Shown here piece after piece: positions 46,650-58,140 of a stretch of DNA of 64,000 bases. How positions within the stretch are numbered: position 1 is the first letter of the stretch; the number at the start of each line of letters is the position of its first letter. This DNA is from Acorus gramineus (Eukaryota; Streptophyta; Magnoliopsida; Acorales; Acoraceae), in contig CM060847.1 in NCBI GenBank assembly GCA_030737835.1, forward strand, positions 17,817,979 through 17,881,978, given 5' to 3'. The position numbers and the translations under genes are program-made. The notes under the pieces are model-generated. The model did no database searches, had not been told where the DNA came from, and saw only the letters and a list, made by a program, of their open reading frames with translations.

Positions 46650-46872
46650 TTTTGACAACCCATTCGAAGAGGCGAACGTTCCTCTTATCTTCGATGAAGA
46701 GATTGAAGATGCGAATATTCTACCTATCTTCGATAAAGATATTGAAGATGCGAACCTTCCATCTATCTTTGATGAAGAGATTGAGGATGTGTACCTTTCA
46801 CAAATCATTGATGAAGCGTTCGAGGAAACAAACTTTCCATCTATCTTCGATGAAGAAATGGAGAAGACCAAG
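46650..46872 (+). repeat. 39-bp coding repeat, five copies
   Basis: The plus strand encodes about five consecutive 13-residue units around the consensus E-D-A-N-L-P-S-I-F-D-E-E-I. The units are diverged. It is part of the gypsy relic, probably the acidic linker between gag and pol known from several plant families. Confidence 0.7.
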
Positions 46873-47019
46873 CCCAAGAGTTCCCCTCAAATATTTGACC
46901 ACGTTCAATTTATGGACCAGATATACTTGTGTGGCCGTCTAGTGGAACTGGAGTTCTAACTTCCCAAGAGGCTTGGAAGGCACACTCTGCTCCAGCGAAT
47001 TCAGTCTTTTAGGCAGACT

Positions 47020-50000
47020 TGTTATATATGTGTCACTTTTTGGCCTGCTGGTAACCATTGGAGCATTTTGGCAGTTTTTGAGTTTTTTTTTCGTTTTTCG
47101 ATCGGAACCGCAAAATTTTGGACTGTTAGCTATCGTCCTATATTTGAGGACTCCGATTGAAAATCTAACTGCATATTATGTGTCCTGGTGCCATTTTAAG
47201 CCACTCACGAAAATTTCATCGAATTCCGGTACGTTTCAGAATTTCACAGTTCCGGGGCGTATCCGGGTTTTGACCGAGCGAGAAGTCATTGGGAGAGTTG
47301 ACTCGGTCAAAGTGGGCCATGACTTGGTCAATCCTTTTTGTCTTTTTGTGTGGTTGGGTTGACCCAAGTAAAATCCCACTTAAAAACCCACTTAAACCTA
47401 ATTAATCAAGCCTTAACCCTAGTTAACCCTAATTAAGTGAGTTGACTTATTTAAGTCGGTAGCAAATGTTGCCTTGCACTATTCATCATCTTCTCAAAAT
47501 AGATTTCTCTCTCCCCCTCTCTCTTTTTCTTAGATTTGAGCCACCTAGGGTGCTTGAACCTTAAAACCCAAAACATAGAAAGGTTAAATCCGGTCCCGAT
47601 CTATCTACCGGTAGTTTCGGATTCGAATTTCGAGGTGTTTAGCCCCCCTCTTACCCCCCTCTCTTCTCCTCAGATTTTGGCCCTTCCTTGGCTAGGAGGA
47701 GATCTTGGTGGTGGAAGGCTTTGGGGAGGCGTTTTGGTGCACGAAGAGCTTCCGGTTCTCTTCCTTCCCTCACCTTCCTTTGGGTAAGCTCTCTTTCCTT
47801 CCTTTTCTTGCTTAGATGCTTGTTAGGAGGGTGGGTTTGGGTGTTGGTGGCTGTGGGGGGTGATTGGTGGCTGTTGGAGGCCATGGGTGGCCGGATAGAG
47901 GAGGTGGGGTGGCTCGGGCAGGGTGGTTGTCTGCCCCGGGCAGGATGGCAGCACAGGCAGCACAGGCAGCACAGGCGCAGCAGGCGGAGCAGCTGGCAGG
48001 GCGCGCGCGTGCGTGCGCGCAGGCGTGCGCTCGGGTGGAGCTGGAGGGCGTGCTGGGCGCGTGTGCCGAGCGCGGGTGCTGGGCGCTGGGCGCTGGTCGT
48101 GGGCGATGGGGCGCTGCGTGCAGGGCCCCATGCGCGGGCGTGCGCGCGAAGCGCTGCGCAGAGGCGCAGGCGCGCTGTGCGCGCACGGCGAGTCGGTGGA
48201 GTGCTGGGCGAGCCGGTGGTGCGTGCGGGGTGCGCGCGGAGCGAGGCGAGGGCAGCGGAGGTGCGCGCGGGGCGAGGCACTGGGCGCGCGGGCCGTGCGG
48301 TGTGCGCACGGGCTGCTGCGCTGGGGCGCGGTGAGCGCGCGGTGCACCCGGGGAGCTCGGCGGCGTGTCCAGGCGGCGGGCAGGGGCCCGGTGGTGCGCC
48401 TGGGTGCGCGGGCTGAGGCGCGGCGGTGCATCCGGGGGCGGGTGGCCGTGCGGGTGGTTGCCGGGGGTGCGGGAGTGAGTCGGGGTGCTCGGGCTAGCGT
48501 GCGTACGGGCCGTATGTACGTTTGCCCGAGTGTTGGGTATTTATTTGTGTATTTTTTAGTATTTTGTAGTATTTGTGTATTTTACTCACCGGGTTGATTA
48601 CCCTGTCTTGCAGATCTTGACGGACGGTCGCGCGACGACCCGGTTACCGGTGAGTGGGACAACCCAACCCAGTTGGGAGGCGTTATATGCACTTGGGCGT
48701 ATACCGTCCTCCCCTGGGGCAGCATAGTTAATATTAACTGTTATATGTAATCCATGCAAGCATGATTAGTGTGTAGAATGCATGCCACCCTAGACTTGTA
48801 TGTTAGGGACTTGCACCCTTAGGATATGTGTATGAGCCGTGCATCCTGTCACCTCGTTATCATGCTAGGAAAGCCTCGACCTATGCATGCGTCCTATTAG
48901 TTTGATTTATTAAATTAAATGCAGACTTAAGATATTTTTAGCATGCCTTGGGGAATATTAAGGGGGCCTTGCGAGGTCAACATTGAGACCCGGGCTAGGG
49001 TACTCCGTGTTCCTTGTTTGGTTGGCGGGATGTCCTATATCGGGACCTCAGGTTGCCCTCCCAAGGTCTCTTTTCCTCATTATTATCTTATGTATTTCCC
49101 CGCATCTTGGTTATGCGCGCTGGTGGAATTCTGAAGAATTCAAGACATTAGAGTTGTAGAGATGTGTTGTCAGCGGATCCGAGTGGATCATATGCGATGG
49201 ATAGGCTGTTCTGTTCCCTTCGTTGGATCCGTGTAGAGACTGCCTCAGCGTTAGAAAGGTCGTCCCGTGCAGGGGCTCCCATCAGTAGGCACCTCCTGAT
49301 TTGGTAGACGGACTGTGCTGAATGTGGGAGTGGCCAAACGGCCTACGGAGTGGGGAGAGACTATCGGTGGACCAAGGGTGACCAACAGCCTAGTCAGTCC
49401 CAAGAGCCTATGTCACCTATTGAGGGGTGAGGGTGAGGGTGTGGTGGGCCGGCGATGTGGCGACCCACTGGATTGTGTGAGGATGATTATCAGCCTACTA
49501 AGTCCCAATATCCTTTGTCACCTATTGAGGGGTGAGGGTGAGGGTGTGGTGGTTCGGCGATGTAACGAACCCCCGGATTTGTGTTGTTTATGCCATTTTG
49601 AGGCTAGTGACTTGATTAAATGTGGTTAATATAAACTGTGATGCATGGGTTGTGCTATTCACTGAGCGTGTGGCTCACCCCTCGCATAATTATTTTCTCC
49701 AGTGATTACCGAGGCGGACTTGAAGGAGGAGCTTCTCGAGCGACTACACCAGTAGCGGAGTAGCGCCACGTCCCTCGAGTTTTGAGGCCATCAGCATCCT
49801 TCCTTCTCATTGTATGTATATATTTCTGTGCTTGGGCACCCAGTTTGGATTGTATTTGGATGTATTGTGGATATATTGGCTCTCACAGGACATATGATTA
49901 TGTATCGAGTCTGTAAAGTGTTGTTGATTTACAGATTCAGTCTTTTGCTTCCGCTTTTCTGTGTATACATCATGTCAGCCCTTTTGTTGTCTGTGTTATC

Positions 50001-50103
50001 TTTTTAGCTGTTGTTTATGGTATATTATTGATCTCCTGTATTGACTGCTGATATCATGTATACCCTTGCCGCGTCCCGGGGACGGCCGCCCTGGGGCGTG
50101 ACA
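47020..50103 (+). mobile_element. 5' LTR of a Tekay/Del-like Ty3/gypsy element (LTR3)
   Basis: A 3084-bp LTR begins TGTTATATATGTGTCAC and ends CTGGGGCGTGACA, the same ends as LTR1. It is followed by a Met-tRNA primer site (TTGGTATCAGAGC, 50108-50120) and gag. The left flank AGACT is the presumed target site; its partner is not visible because the element is incomplete. Inside are a very GC-rich core (about 47930-48500), a 105-bp direct duplication (about 49385-49575) and the CTCACCCCTC block near 49674-49683. The many overlapping open frames at 47650-48600 on all frames are a base-composition effect. Confidence 0.88.
49385..49575. repeat. 105-bp tandem duplication in LTR3
   Basis: Two copies of a unit carrying TGTCACCTATTGAGGGGTGA (49411 and 49516), with several substitutions elsewhere. 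Confidence 0.85.
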
Positions 50104-50107
50104 AAAG

Positions 50108-50120
50108 TTGGTATCAGAGC
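50108..50120 (+). other. Retroelement primer-binding site
   Basis: TTGGTATCAGAGC, complementary to the 3' end of initiator methionine tRNA, four bases after the LTR end, as in most plant gypsy elements. Confidence 0.85.
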
Positions 50121-50223
50121 CTGGTCCTGTCAGAGCCAATTGTCTTCTTTTTCGTAGAGATGAGTCCTAGGATTTCTATATGAGTATTCTGATCCTAGTG
50201 TCTGGTTTTCTTAGGTTGCTGAT

Positions 50224-50883
50224 ATGCCTCCTCGCAGAGGACGGCGCGGACGTGGTCCCTCTCGACCTTTGGAGGTTTTCGGACCTACCAGGGGCGAGGA
50301 TGCTATTGGTGAGTCCTCAGCCGTGAGGCCAGGATCAGCGCAGGAGCCTCCTGCCTGGGAGCGCGCATTTGCGCGGATAGCTGATTTGGTGGAGACGCAG
50401 ACCAGGGCATTGGAGGCCCAGACCAGAGTATTGGCAGATCAGGCACGGGAGATTCAGGATCTGCGGGTGGCCCGTGAGGCAGTTCCGCAGGTCCCCTTAG
50501 TGGCAAATCCGCCCGTGGTACCTGATGTACCCCCAGTGCCCGTGGTGGTCCCGGTGGCCAGAGTTCAGGATCCTCAGGAGAGGGAGGCAGGGCTAGAGGC
50601 TGCAGCGAGGGTGCAGCAGAGTGGCCTCTCAGCCTTTCTAAAGCTCCACCCTCCCGAGTTCCAGGGTCAGACGGAGGACCCCCTTGCTCCAGAGAGATGG
50701 TTGATGGAGGTGGATACCATCTTCTCGACCATGCTTTGCACCGACCGCCAGCGAGTCTCCCTGGCCACGTTTATGCTGAAGGGTAGCGCCGCCCACTGGT
50801 GGGCTACTAGATCAGTCGACATCTCAGAGGGATTGGAGCAGCTTACATGGGTGGGATTCCGGAGGTATTTCTTGGAGGAGTAA
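50224..50883 (+). mobile_element. gag start of the gypsy element behind LTR3
   Basis: The frame begins MPPRRGRRGRGPSRP and includes a heptad-like stretch (LVETQTRALEAQTRVLADQA), a Pro/Val-rich linker, and the start of the retrotransposon gag fold (FLKLHPPEFQG, APERWLMEVD, AAHWWAT). This matches Tekay-type chromovirus gag proteins. Similarity stops at about 50880, where unrelated DNA begins. No protease, pol or 3' LTR is present, so the element is a fossil fragment of LTR plus gag start. Confidence 0.85.
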
Positions 50884-52730
50884 AAACCATAGAGCTTTTG
50901 AAACCGATACATTATCTAAATGGCACTCTTGGCATCAGTGGGAAAAGAACATAATACTCCTCGATTGCCAACATCACATAACATGTCAAGTGCACAGAAG
51001 TACACTTGGTTGTTCACAAGTATCTCAGGAATTCGATCCACCAATGTCATCGCATCAGCAAACTTGGGGACTATGTCAATGTTACCATATGCCAGATTTG
51101 TCCTCATTTATGATATCTCACACATACGGTCTATGGAGCCTCCCAATTTCCATTGAACTAGAATTTTGGGCCTCTTTGGTGGGACACATACTAGTGGTAG
51201 AGGGCTTGGCTGACGAGGGCTAGTGGCTTCATCAGGAATATTGGACTTGGTTGACTTTGTACTTTGAGTAGGGGTGCTATATGTGTGGTGGGAAATGAAG
51301 TGACTATCTTCTTGGTCCTCGACTGTAGCAGAGTCATAGCTTTTGAAGTTTCTTTTCCCCCTAGCGAAAGATGCTGATGTAGGGGTGTAAAAATCCTCTC
51401 CCCTGGCAGCGCATCCACCAAAAAGGATGTCTAATTCCTCTTCAAAATAAATTGGCTTGAGTTTGGAATTTCTCCACTTCGGGGTTGCCCTACTCAGCAC
51501 AAAAAACAATGAGCGATCACAGTTTATTATTACACATGAAATTCCAATATTTATGAACATAAAACGTGAATAAATAATTGAAAAAATGTCATACCTTAGA
51601 AAAATCAATCCACCATTCCCATGGCATGTCGTATGTCCTGGTCACCTCATTAAACCCCAACTCTGTCTAACTCTGAAGAGCTTTCCATGTATGTCATTCT
51701 TTTCTAGTGGTGTCCTAATGGTTTTTAAATTGGTCCTTCAGATAGTGAACCTGTCTCCAACTCAAATCTTCTCTCCAAGTTATCATATCCTGCCTTATTG
51801 AGGGTCTGGCCAGGCTTGTTCCCCATTCTCATCTCATCCAAGCAGATCATAACAAATACCTCAACGTTTGGTATTATCCCACACAGCCTTCACTTTGTTC
51901 GGATCAAATAGCATGTTCCCCTTTCCCTAGTTGACCACCTTTTTGGTATTGTATCTAACAGTTGGTGGGTGGTTATTCTCCATCTAGCATATTGTATTAA
52001 CATAACATGGGCTATTCATGAAATGACTACATAATGAGTTATACAGAATTGCAGAAAGAACATATGAAGGCTATACTGCAAATGATATTCACATGAAACA
52101 CATGACCATATATACGTAATTGTACCATTCATATCACATCAAGTTCAGCCTGATGAGTACAATATGGAAAATGAAAACAGTATACCAGCTTCAGTTTTCA
52201 AATGAAAGTGTTATCATACTTTGCTATCAGCACAAGGAGGGAGTACATGTTCAAAATGTCTAAATAACCATAGTTATAAAACAAAATGTCAGCAAATGTG
52301 CAAATGTATTATAGGTTCCATGTTACATTTGAAAGATGGTTTATAAAACAAAACTATCACGAAGACCAACTGATATACCAAACTAAAACCCTTCCAAAAA
52401 GTGCAATGAGAGCATGCATACATGACAGAGGGGTAAATACACAATACATGATTCAAAGGGTTAACCAAGCTCTTATACCTTGACAAAATATTTGTAACAT
52501 CAGAGAAACGTAGAAATCCAATGGGAACTGAATAGATCCGACCAAGAGAGAACCCTATGGTGAAAATGTATTGGATCAAGGGTGATGACAAAAAGCAAAA
52601 GAAGCAAAACATTCTCCGAAGATTCAAATGACTCATCGTGTTATAGATTGACGTCAGATGATCAGAAGATGGAGGGGATCGTATTTTCCACAAAGCAGAG
52701 GGATGGTGTGATAGGGCCAGATACACACAA
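50884..52730 (-). pseudogene. Broken Myb/SANT-like gene, PIF/Harbinger ORF1 or host relative
   Basis: The minus strand encodes a Myb/SANT-like DNA-binding domain of the type found in Harbinger accessory proteins and plant L10-interacting MYB-like proteins. Pieces in order: MLFDPNKVKAVWDNTK (about 51920-51865), MGNKPGQTLNKAGYDNLERR, PWEWWIDFSK ending at a donor near 51597, an intron, then ATPKWRNSKLKPIYFEEELD (from about 51491), a Ser/Thr-rich linker, PKRPKILVQWKLGGSIDRMC and ADAMTLVDRIPEILV (51075-51030). The first exon has at least one frameshift and stops (around 51865 and 51730). No DDE transposase is seen in the window. The 3' end abuts the gypsy fragment at about 50883. Confidence 0.65.
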
Positions 52731-52983
52731 TGGACGGAGACAATGTCGACGGAGTTTTTTGGTGGCCAAATAGGAAAACCACTTATTGAAGATTATCAAA
52801 GGTGTAACTGGGTTGTGTTGTCTTTAGGGTTTTGAAAGGGGGGGAAAGAGAGGTAGTAGTGAAAAAATTCTCCCCAATGCAAGAGAGAATGGTTGGTGGA
52901 AGTTTAAAGGGGTGTAAATGCGTAATATTCAATGAGGGTAAATTTGTCAATTCCCCAACCTGTGTGAGCTTCCAAACCATCGA

Positions 52984-53150
52984 TTTCCCCCAAAGTGTTC
53001 ATTTGTTGCTTCTGAAAACACAGCTTTCGAGGGAAAAATGACCGGATCCAAGTGTGGATTCTTTATTAAGTGATGTCGTTTGGCAGCATGTTTTCAACTT
53101 TTAAAAGAGCAGAAGCAACCCAAAACATATTGCCAAATGAGCCCTTAATG
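52984..53150. repeat. Small foldback, MITE-like
   Basis: GTTTGGCAGCATGTTTT at about 53078 and AAAACATATTGCCAAAT at about 53122 form an imperfect hairpin, followed by GAGCCCTTA. It could be the end of the Harbinger-type element next to it or a separate MITE. Confidence 0.4.
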
Positions 53151-53309
53151 TTCTTCCATAAAGCCCATCCAACATCATCTATTTGGAGTAGTGAAGAGAG
53201 TTGCAGTGGATGCACAATCACAGGTATCTGGCTATGTTCCTTGTTCAATCTCCTTTCACTTATTAAATGGTGTATCAAAAAAATGGTACTCACTTTCTGT
53301 ATATTTTAA

Positions 53310-53790
53310 TATTTTTAAGAGGAATAGAAAATTTTTGCCCTTACTTATCAAAAAATAAAAAATAAACGAGCGATTTTACTATTTAAGCAAAGCTAAACAC
53401 GAGGTTAGTTTTCTAATTAATATATATATATAACAGTTTGGGATGCAGAATAACTCAAGAATAAGAAGGAATAGGAAAAAAGTTTGCTTGTTCTACATGA
53501 ATATATCCTGATAACTGTGCCAAGATAAGTGAGCAGCATAAGCCTTGATTACTATTCTAGGGGAGGGTGGAAATTGTTTATCAGGGTTTATCTATGCCAA
53601 TGGATAAAAATACCTAATCATTTTAAATAGAAAAAAATGAACATAACCCCTTGAAAGTTTGCAGATATCCAAATTGACCCCTCTTTATTTAAAATATCCA
53701 TAAAACACCATGTATTTATGCGGTTAATTCAAATCCCTCCCCACTGTTACTATGTTTAAACCGGTGTTTGGTTAACCTAATTCAATATCA
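53310..53790. other. AT-rich intergenic DNA
   Basis: No gene or clear repeat; a short (TA)n run near 53422. Confidence 0.4.
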
Positions 53791-53799
53791 TAAAAATTA

Positions 53800-54190
53800 A
53801 AGACTCAAGGAATATAAATGATAATCTGCAGTTGTATAGACAGAGAGAACGGAAACACACAAATAATTCTTAGTTTGGAAGATTGAAAACTTTCTCTGTT
53901 TTATATATTTTACATGATCTTGTCTGGACTATATAAATACACATAACAATAATTATTTATTAGTTATGAAACTACTCAAAACAAACCACTACTTCTATAA
54001 CATAACTACCTACAAATACACAATGTATAATAGATTATCACTAATGGAGACATCCACTATTTGTTTATCAGCTCCCCATAAGGATTTTATGGGAGTCACT
54101 TCGTAAATATATCTCTCACTTGAGCATTGTTAGAAACGTCGAGTGAATGAATGATTGACAACAAGATCACCAACAAAATGATAATCCTCC
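53800..54190 (-). mobile_element. Ty1/copia relic: terminal repeat and end of pol
   Basis: On the minus strand the right part resembles the RNase H end of copia pol, with a KHLEEDYHF block, followed leftward by a terminal-repeat-like region that carries TATTTATATAG and ends near 53800. It is short, broken and old. Confidence 0.5.
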
Positions 54191-54226
54191 TCTAGATGCT
54201 TTGTCTAAGTATGGAAAACTGGAATA

Positions 54227-54293
54227 CAAGATGATGATGACGACGACGACGACGACGATGATAGATGATGATGATGATAATAATAAAATAATA
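54227..54293. repeat. (GAT/GAC)n microsatellite
   Basis: Runs of GATGATGAC, then GAC, GAT and AATAAT triplets. It gives a spurious Asp/Thr-rich frame. Confidence 0.9.
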
Positions 54294-55026
54294 ATATCTT
54301 TTATACTACACTACATAGATAGTCATCATTTTCATATGTACTATAGTACAAAAGATATTATTATTATTTCTTCATCTACTACAGTTCACCCAGATATTAT
54401 GTTTTTGAAATTTTGTAAATTAAAAAATTGTTTTGGTAGTATACTAACATTATGTATTACTGTTACATTTTCACTAATCCATAATGAATAAAAATCCTAA
54501 TTAACAAATTAAAAAAATACCTCGTTTTGATAATTTTGGCTGCATCAATTATGCATATAAGTTACTTCATAAACCTCGATCAATCACTCAAATCCCACTT
54601 TTGAAAGATTTTTATGTTTACTAAGATAAGTAATTTACATAAAGGATTATCTTTCACTATATTACCTCTTTCTTGGTTTTCTCCAGTATCTCAATTATTT
54701 CTCATCCTATATAGAATAATATAACTCATAAAATAAAGTGAGAAGGGAGTGAAAAATATTTCATTAGCTTCAAATTAAATTGTGCTAGAAAGATTAGGCT
54801 ATAAAATGTAATAAGATTCATGCCAAAAGGACCTGTTAGGGCATCATTTTTGCATTTTTTAACATTTGAAAGTTCCAACTTGTTGTGATGCCAATTGTTA
54901 GCCATTCGAAAAGGGTGCAATGTGAATGGAATGAAATTTCTGTGAGTTTCTTTTTAAGCATGAAGATACTAAGCACTCACATTTTTGTTCTTAAAAACCA
55001 TATGTCCGTAATATATATAACATTAA
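54294..55026. other. AT-rich intergenic DNA
   Basis: No gene or recognised repeat. A self-complementary texture is visible (AAAAGATATTATTAT around 54349 against ATAATAATATCTTTTAT near 54288), possibly a diverged MITE. Confidence 0.4.
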
Positions 55027-56025
55027 GGGCACGTTTGGATGTAGTAATTATTTGTATGTATTTTTTTACACATGTAAATTTTACATTACACGTCCAGGGA
55101 AACTTTGTATATTATTTACACATATTTGTCTGTTTTCATGTTGTGCTATCATTTACATACATGTTCTTGTTAGTAGCTGTTTCTCTCATATATATGAAAC
55201 TGTTTGTATATGTGTCAATTTATTATGTTAAAAGATAATAATATTATAAATAGATAAAATATTTTTTTTCAAATGATTATCAAGTATGTTATATTTTTAA
55301 AACCAAAAAAATATATGAACAATATACTATTAGTATATGTGTCAATTTATTATGTTAAAAGATAATAATATTATAAATAGATAAAATATATTTTTTCAAA
55401 TGATTATCAAATATGTTATATTCTTAAAACCGAAAACATATATGAACAATATATTATATATAAAAAATCAAAAATAAAAAAATTGTATATATTAATTTTT
55501 TAAATCTATATATAAGTCAATATGGTTAAAAAAATTATTCTTATATAATAAAATATAAACAAAAAATAATTCTGATTTCAATGAACAAATAATCCCACAA
55601 GGTTTGTTATATTTTATAAATATCAATTTTTGGATAATATCTATGATAGTTAGTTAAGATTTATAATCCACACAATTATATTATTCGAAGTTATATAGAT
55701 TTATAAAATGCAATTATCTATTTAATTCTTAAGATAAGATTAGGAGAAGAAATATTTGTTTTGGATAAATATGGACTTTAATAGATTTATGAGAGGGTAA
55801 AAATGTAAAATTACTTTACATACACTTAAGATGTGAGAAAATAAAAGTTGTTACAAATAACAACACATGGGGTTGGTTGGGATTTTGATTGCCCTACTTA
55901 ATAGAGCAAATAAGAACCCTGTGATTTTATTTGTCATACTTAATTACCATAACCAAACAAGATATTGTATTTGATCCAGTGCAAATGAAAACACACCCCT
56001 ATTTGCACAGTATCAAAGCAAGCCC
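55027..56025. mobile_element. MITE-like element, about 1 kb
   Basis: The left end reads GGGCACGTTTGGATGT and the right end, reversed, GGGCTTGCTTTGATAC, a 16-base imperfect inverted repeat of a type common to plant MITEs. The interior is AT-rich with no transposase and carries a 127-bp tandem duplication. No convincing target duplication was seen. Confidence 0.5.
55205..55458. repeat. 127-bp tandem duplication
   Basis: TGTGTCAATTTATTATGTTA begins at 55211 and again at 55338. The two 127-bp units differ at only a few sites. Confidence 0.9.
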
Positions 56026-56030
56026 TCACT

Positions 56031-57780
56031 GTAATCATATGAAGATTGGAAAAAGATACACACAGCCCCCATTACAGCCCTAATTGCAGTCCATCTTATT
56101 TTTATTTTAAATCATATACTCACCTTTTAAAGTTCATGCTGTTATATGAAATAAAGTATATACTAAGATATATTAGTGTATTTTTTTCATAATGAAAAAT
56201 GGAAAAAACAATTGGGTCATATACTGTGATAGGACTCATACACTATGATAGTACATTATATATTACGTTAACATAGCATATGGGGCTGTAAAATAGGCTA
56301 CAAAAAGGATTGCGTGTCTCAGCACTCATGAAGATTAGTGGATGGGCATTATGCAAGAGCCTATGCCCATGTTTGGTTGGGAAATTAAGGGTGAAATAAA
56401 TGGCGAGAAGATCAAATAGTAATAAAATCGGTGTTTGAAAGGTTGGTATATCAGAATTAACTAGTATAATATATTATATTGTTCGTACAACCATTGGAAT
56501 TAAGTTATCTATCAATCAAACAAAAAATAATTTATTTTTCACAAAAAGTTATCTATCAAGCTGTAAGAGGTAAATAATTCTGTCACAAATGAAATAGGGG
56601 GTTAAGAACTTCCATTTTCAAGAACAGAATCTGAGATCCAAAACCAGGGTTTTTTTTTTCCCTGGAGATTTTGTGGTTTTGAAATCCATAAACCAATCCA
56701 TGGTTTCTAAGGCACTGTTCGGATCCACAGTGGAAAAGATGCAGAAACGCCACCGCAGATCCAAATTCATTTTAGCCTACGCTTAAAAAGCTCTAACAAT
56801 CCACCACACTTCTCACAATTAGCCATCCCCACTGTGGTCCCCAATGGACCCTAACCCTCTTTTCATAGCACTACAAGTTATTCTTATTAGATATCTCTTC
56901 TAACTGGGAGTGCATAGCATTACAAGTTATTCTTATTAGATACCTCTTCTAACTGGGAGGTCATTGTCTTGTTCCCCCGACCTTCTCTTGCTTTTTTCCC
57001 TCTTTTTGGAATTTTAACTTCTTCTCTCCTCATCCCCACCCTCGTCTCACCGCTTTCAGACTTTGTAATTCAACTTCACTAATGAAATCAAATAACAAAA
57101 TCTACCTTTCTTACTTAAAAAAAAAAGTTGTTTCAGTAAAGATGCAAAATAAATCATTTTTTATTATATTGTGTTTATAGTTATTCTTATTAGAAAATAT
57201 AACGATAAAATTTTTGTTGTTTAATTGATAATGAATAAATTGTAAATAAAAAAGTAAATATGATGTAAATATGATATTATAAAAAATGAAAAATTCATTT
57301 GACATGTGAACATCAGATTTAAAAAAGGTGATGATATATGATTTAACATGTGATTATGTGAGCCATCTTTATACTAATAAAATAGATTAAGTGATACAAC
57401 ACAAATTTCAATGAAATCTAAAATACCAATATCAATTTAATCTCACTTATTATAGCATAATTATACCCACTATTCCTTTAAAACATTTTGTCTTATTCTC
57501 TCTTATTATTCTCTATTTTTCCCCTATTCTTCCATCCTTAGGGGCCAAGTAGCTTTGTTAAAATGACCCAACCTAAACAGATGTTCAAGGCTATCTATCA
57601 TAAGGCCATAAAATGTTGGAACTAAAATAACAAAATCAATGTGTGCTCACCCAAAAAAATGAAATCAGCAACCAAGACTGAAAATCAAGCAAAAAGAACA
57701 CGAAACCCCAAAAATTTCAAAAATCAAACATGACAAAATAAATAAAAAATTTCAAAATAATGAAAAAAATAAAATAGAAA
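56031..57780. other. AT-rich intergenic DNA, no gene
   Basis: Contains a 54-bp imperfect local duplication (ACAAGTTATTCTTATTAGAT at 56873 and 56922), a MITE-style segment starting CCCATGTTTGGTTGGG (56370), and a poly-A-tailed retroposon end at about 57050-57127 related to 36250-36330. No coding region is supported. Confidence 0.45.
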
Positions 57781-58140
57781 TAAAACGAAAAAAAAAGGTC
57801 TTCAGAGGCAACAAGGAGAGAATCCCCATCACCAGCTTCATCACGAGACCTAATTTGATAGATAGATTTTGAGAGAGAGAGAGAGAGAGAGAGAGCAGCA
57901 GATAATGAATTCAGATTGAAAACTAATATATATAACCATCAGAAACCATAATCGTTTCAGGCATCATTTTCTGTCCACACGTAATACCCGCCGCTTCAAA
58001 ACCCACCCTCTCTCAACCCTCCCAAGGAACCCTAATCACACATTTTTAAAGACGAAACAAAAAACAGGGGAGAGGTTCAGATGTAGTCCTCCGCAGGTAA
58101 GCTTAACTTGCGGTCACCATCCTATATCGACCGTCCAAAC
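57780..58140 (-). other. Possible promoter/leader-like block with (GA)n
   Basis: A (GA)n run at 57869-57894 and adjacent GC-richer DNA resemble a plant 5' leader on the minus strand, but no coding exon follows in that direction. It may be a gene relic. The motif TCGACCGTCC near 58117 resembles the palindrome motif at 20300. Confidence 0.3.

Larger units (their letters stand above)
44090..47019 (+). mobile_element. Decayed Ty3/gypsy element with terminal-repeat end, primer site and gag-like part
   Basis: A terminal-repeat-like region ends near 44518 and is followed by a GTTGGTATTATAGC sequence close to the Met-tRNA primer-binding site. A gag-like stretch follows near 44890-45120 and an acidic repeat region at 46650-46930. 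About 1.1 kb of unrelated AT-rich DNA (roughly 45270-46600) separates these parts and is probably an insertion. The element is broken in many places, has no recognisable pol or 3' terminal repeat in the window, and is old. LTR3 inserted next to or into it at 47020. Confidence 0.5.

Noticed and set aside
46620-46877. Minus-strand Ser/Ile-rich repeat protein
   Set aside because: It is the reverse-strand shadow of the plus-strand acidic 13-residue repeat.
47650-48597. Several overlapping open frames of 150-240 codons on both strands
   Set aside because: The DNA here is so GC-rich that stop codons are rare in every frame. The residues are low-complexity Arg/Ala/Gly/Pro and it lies inside an LTR.
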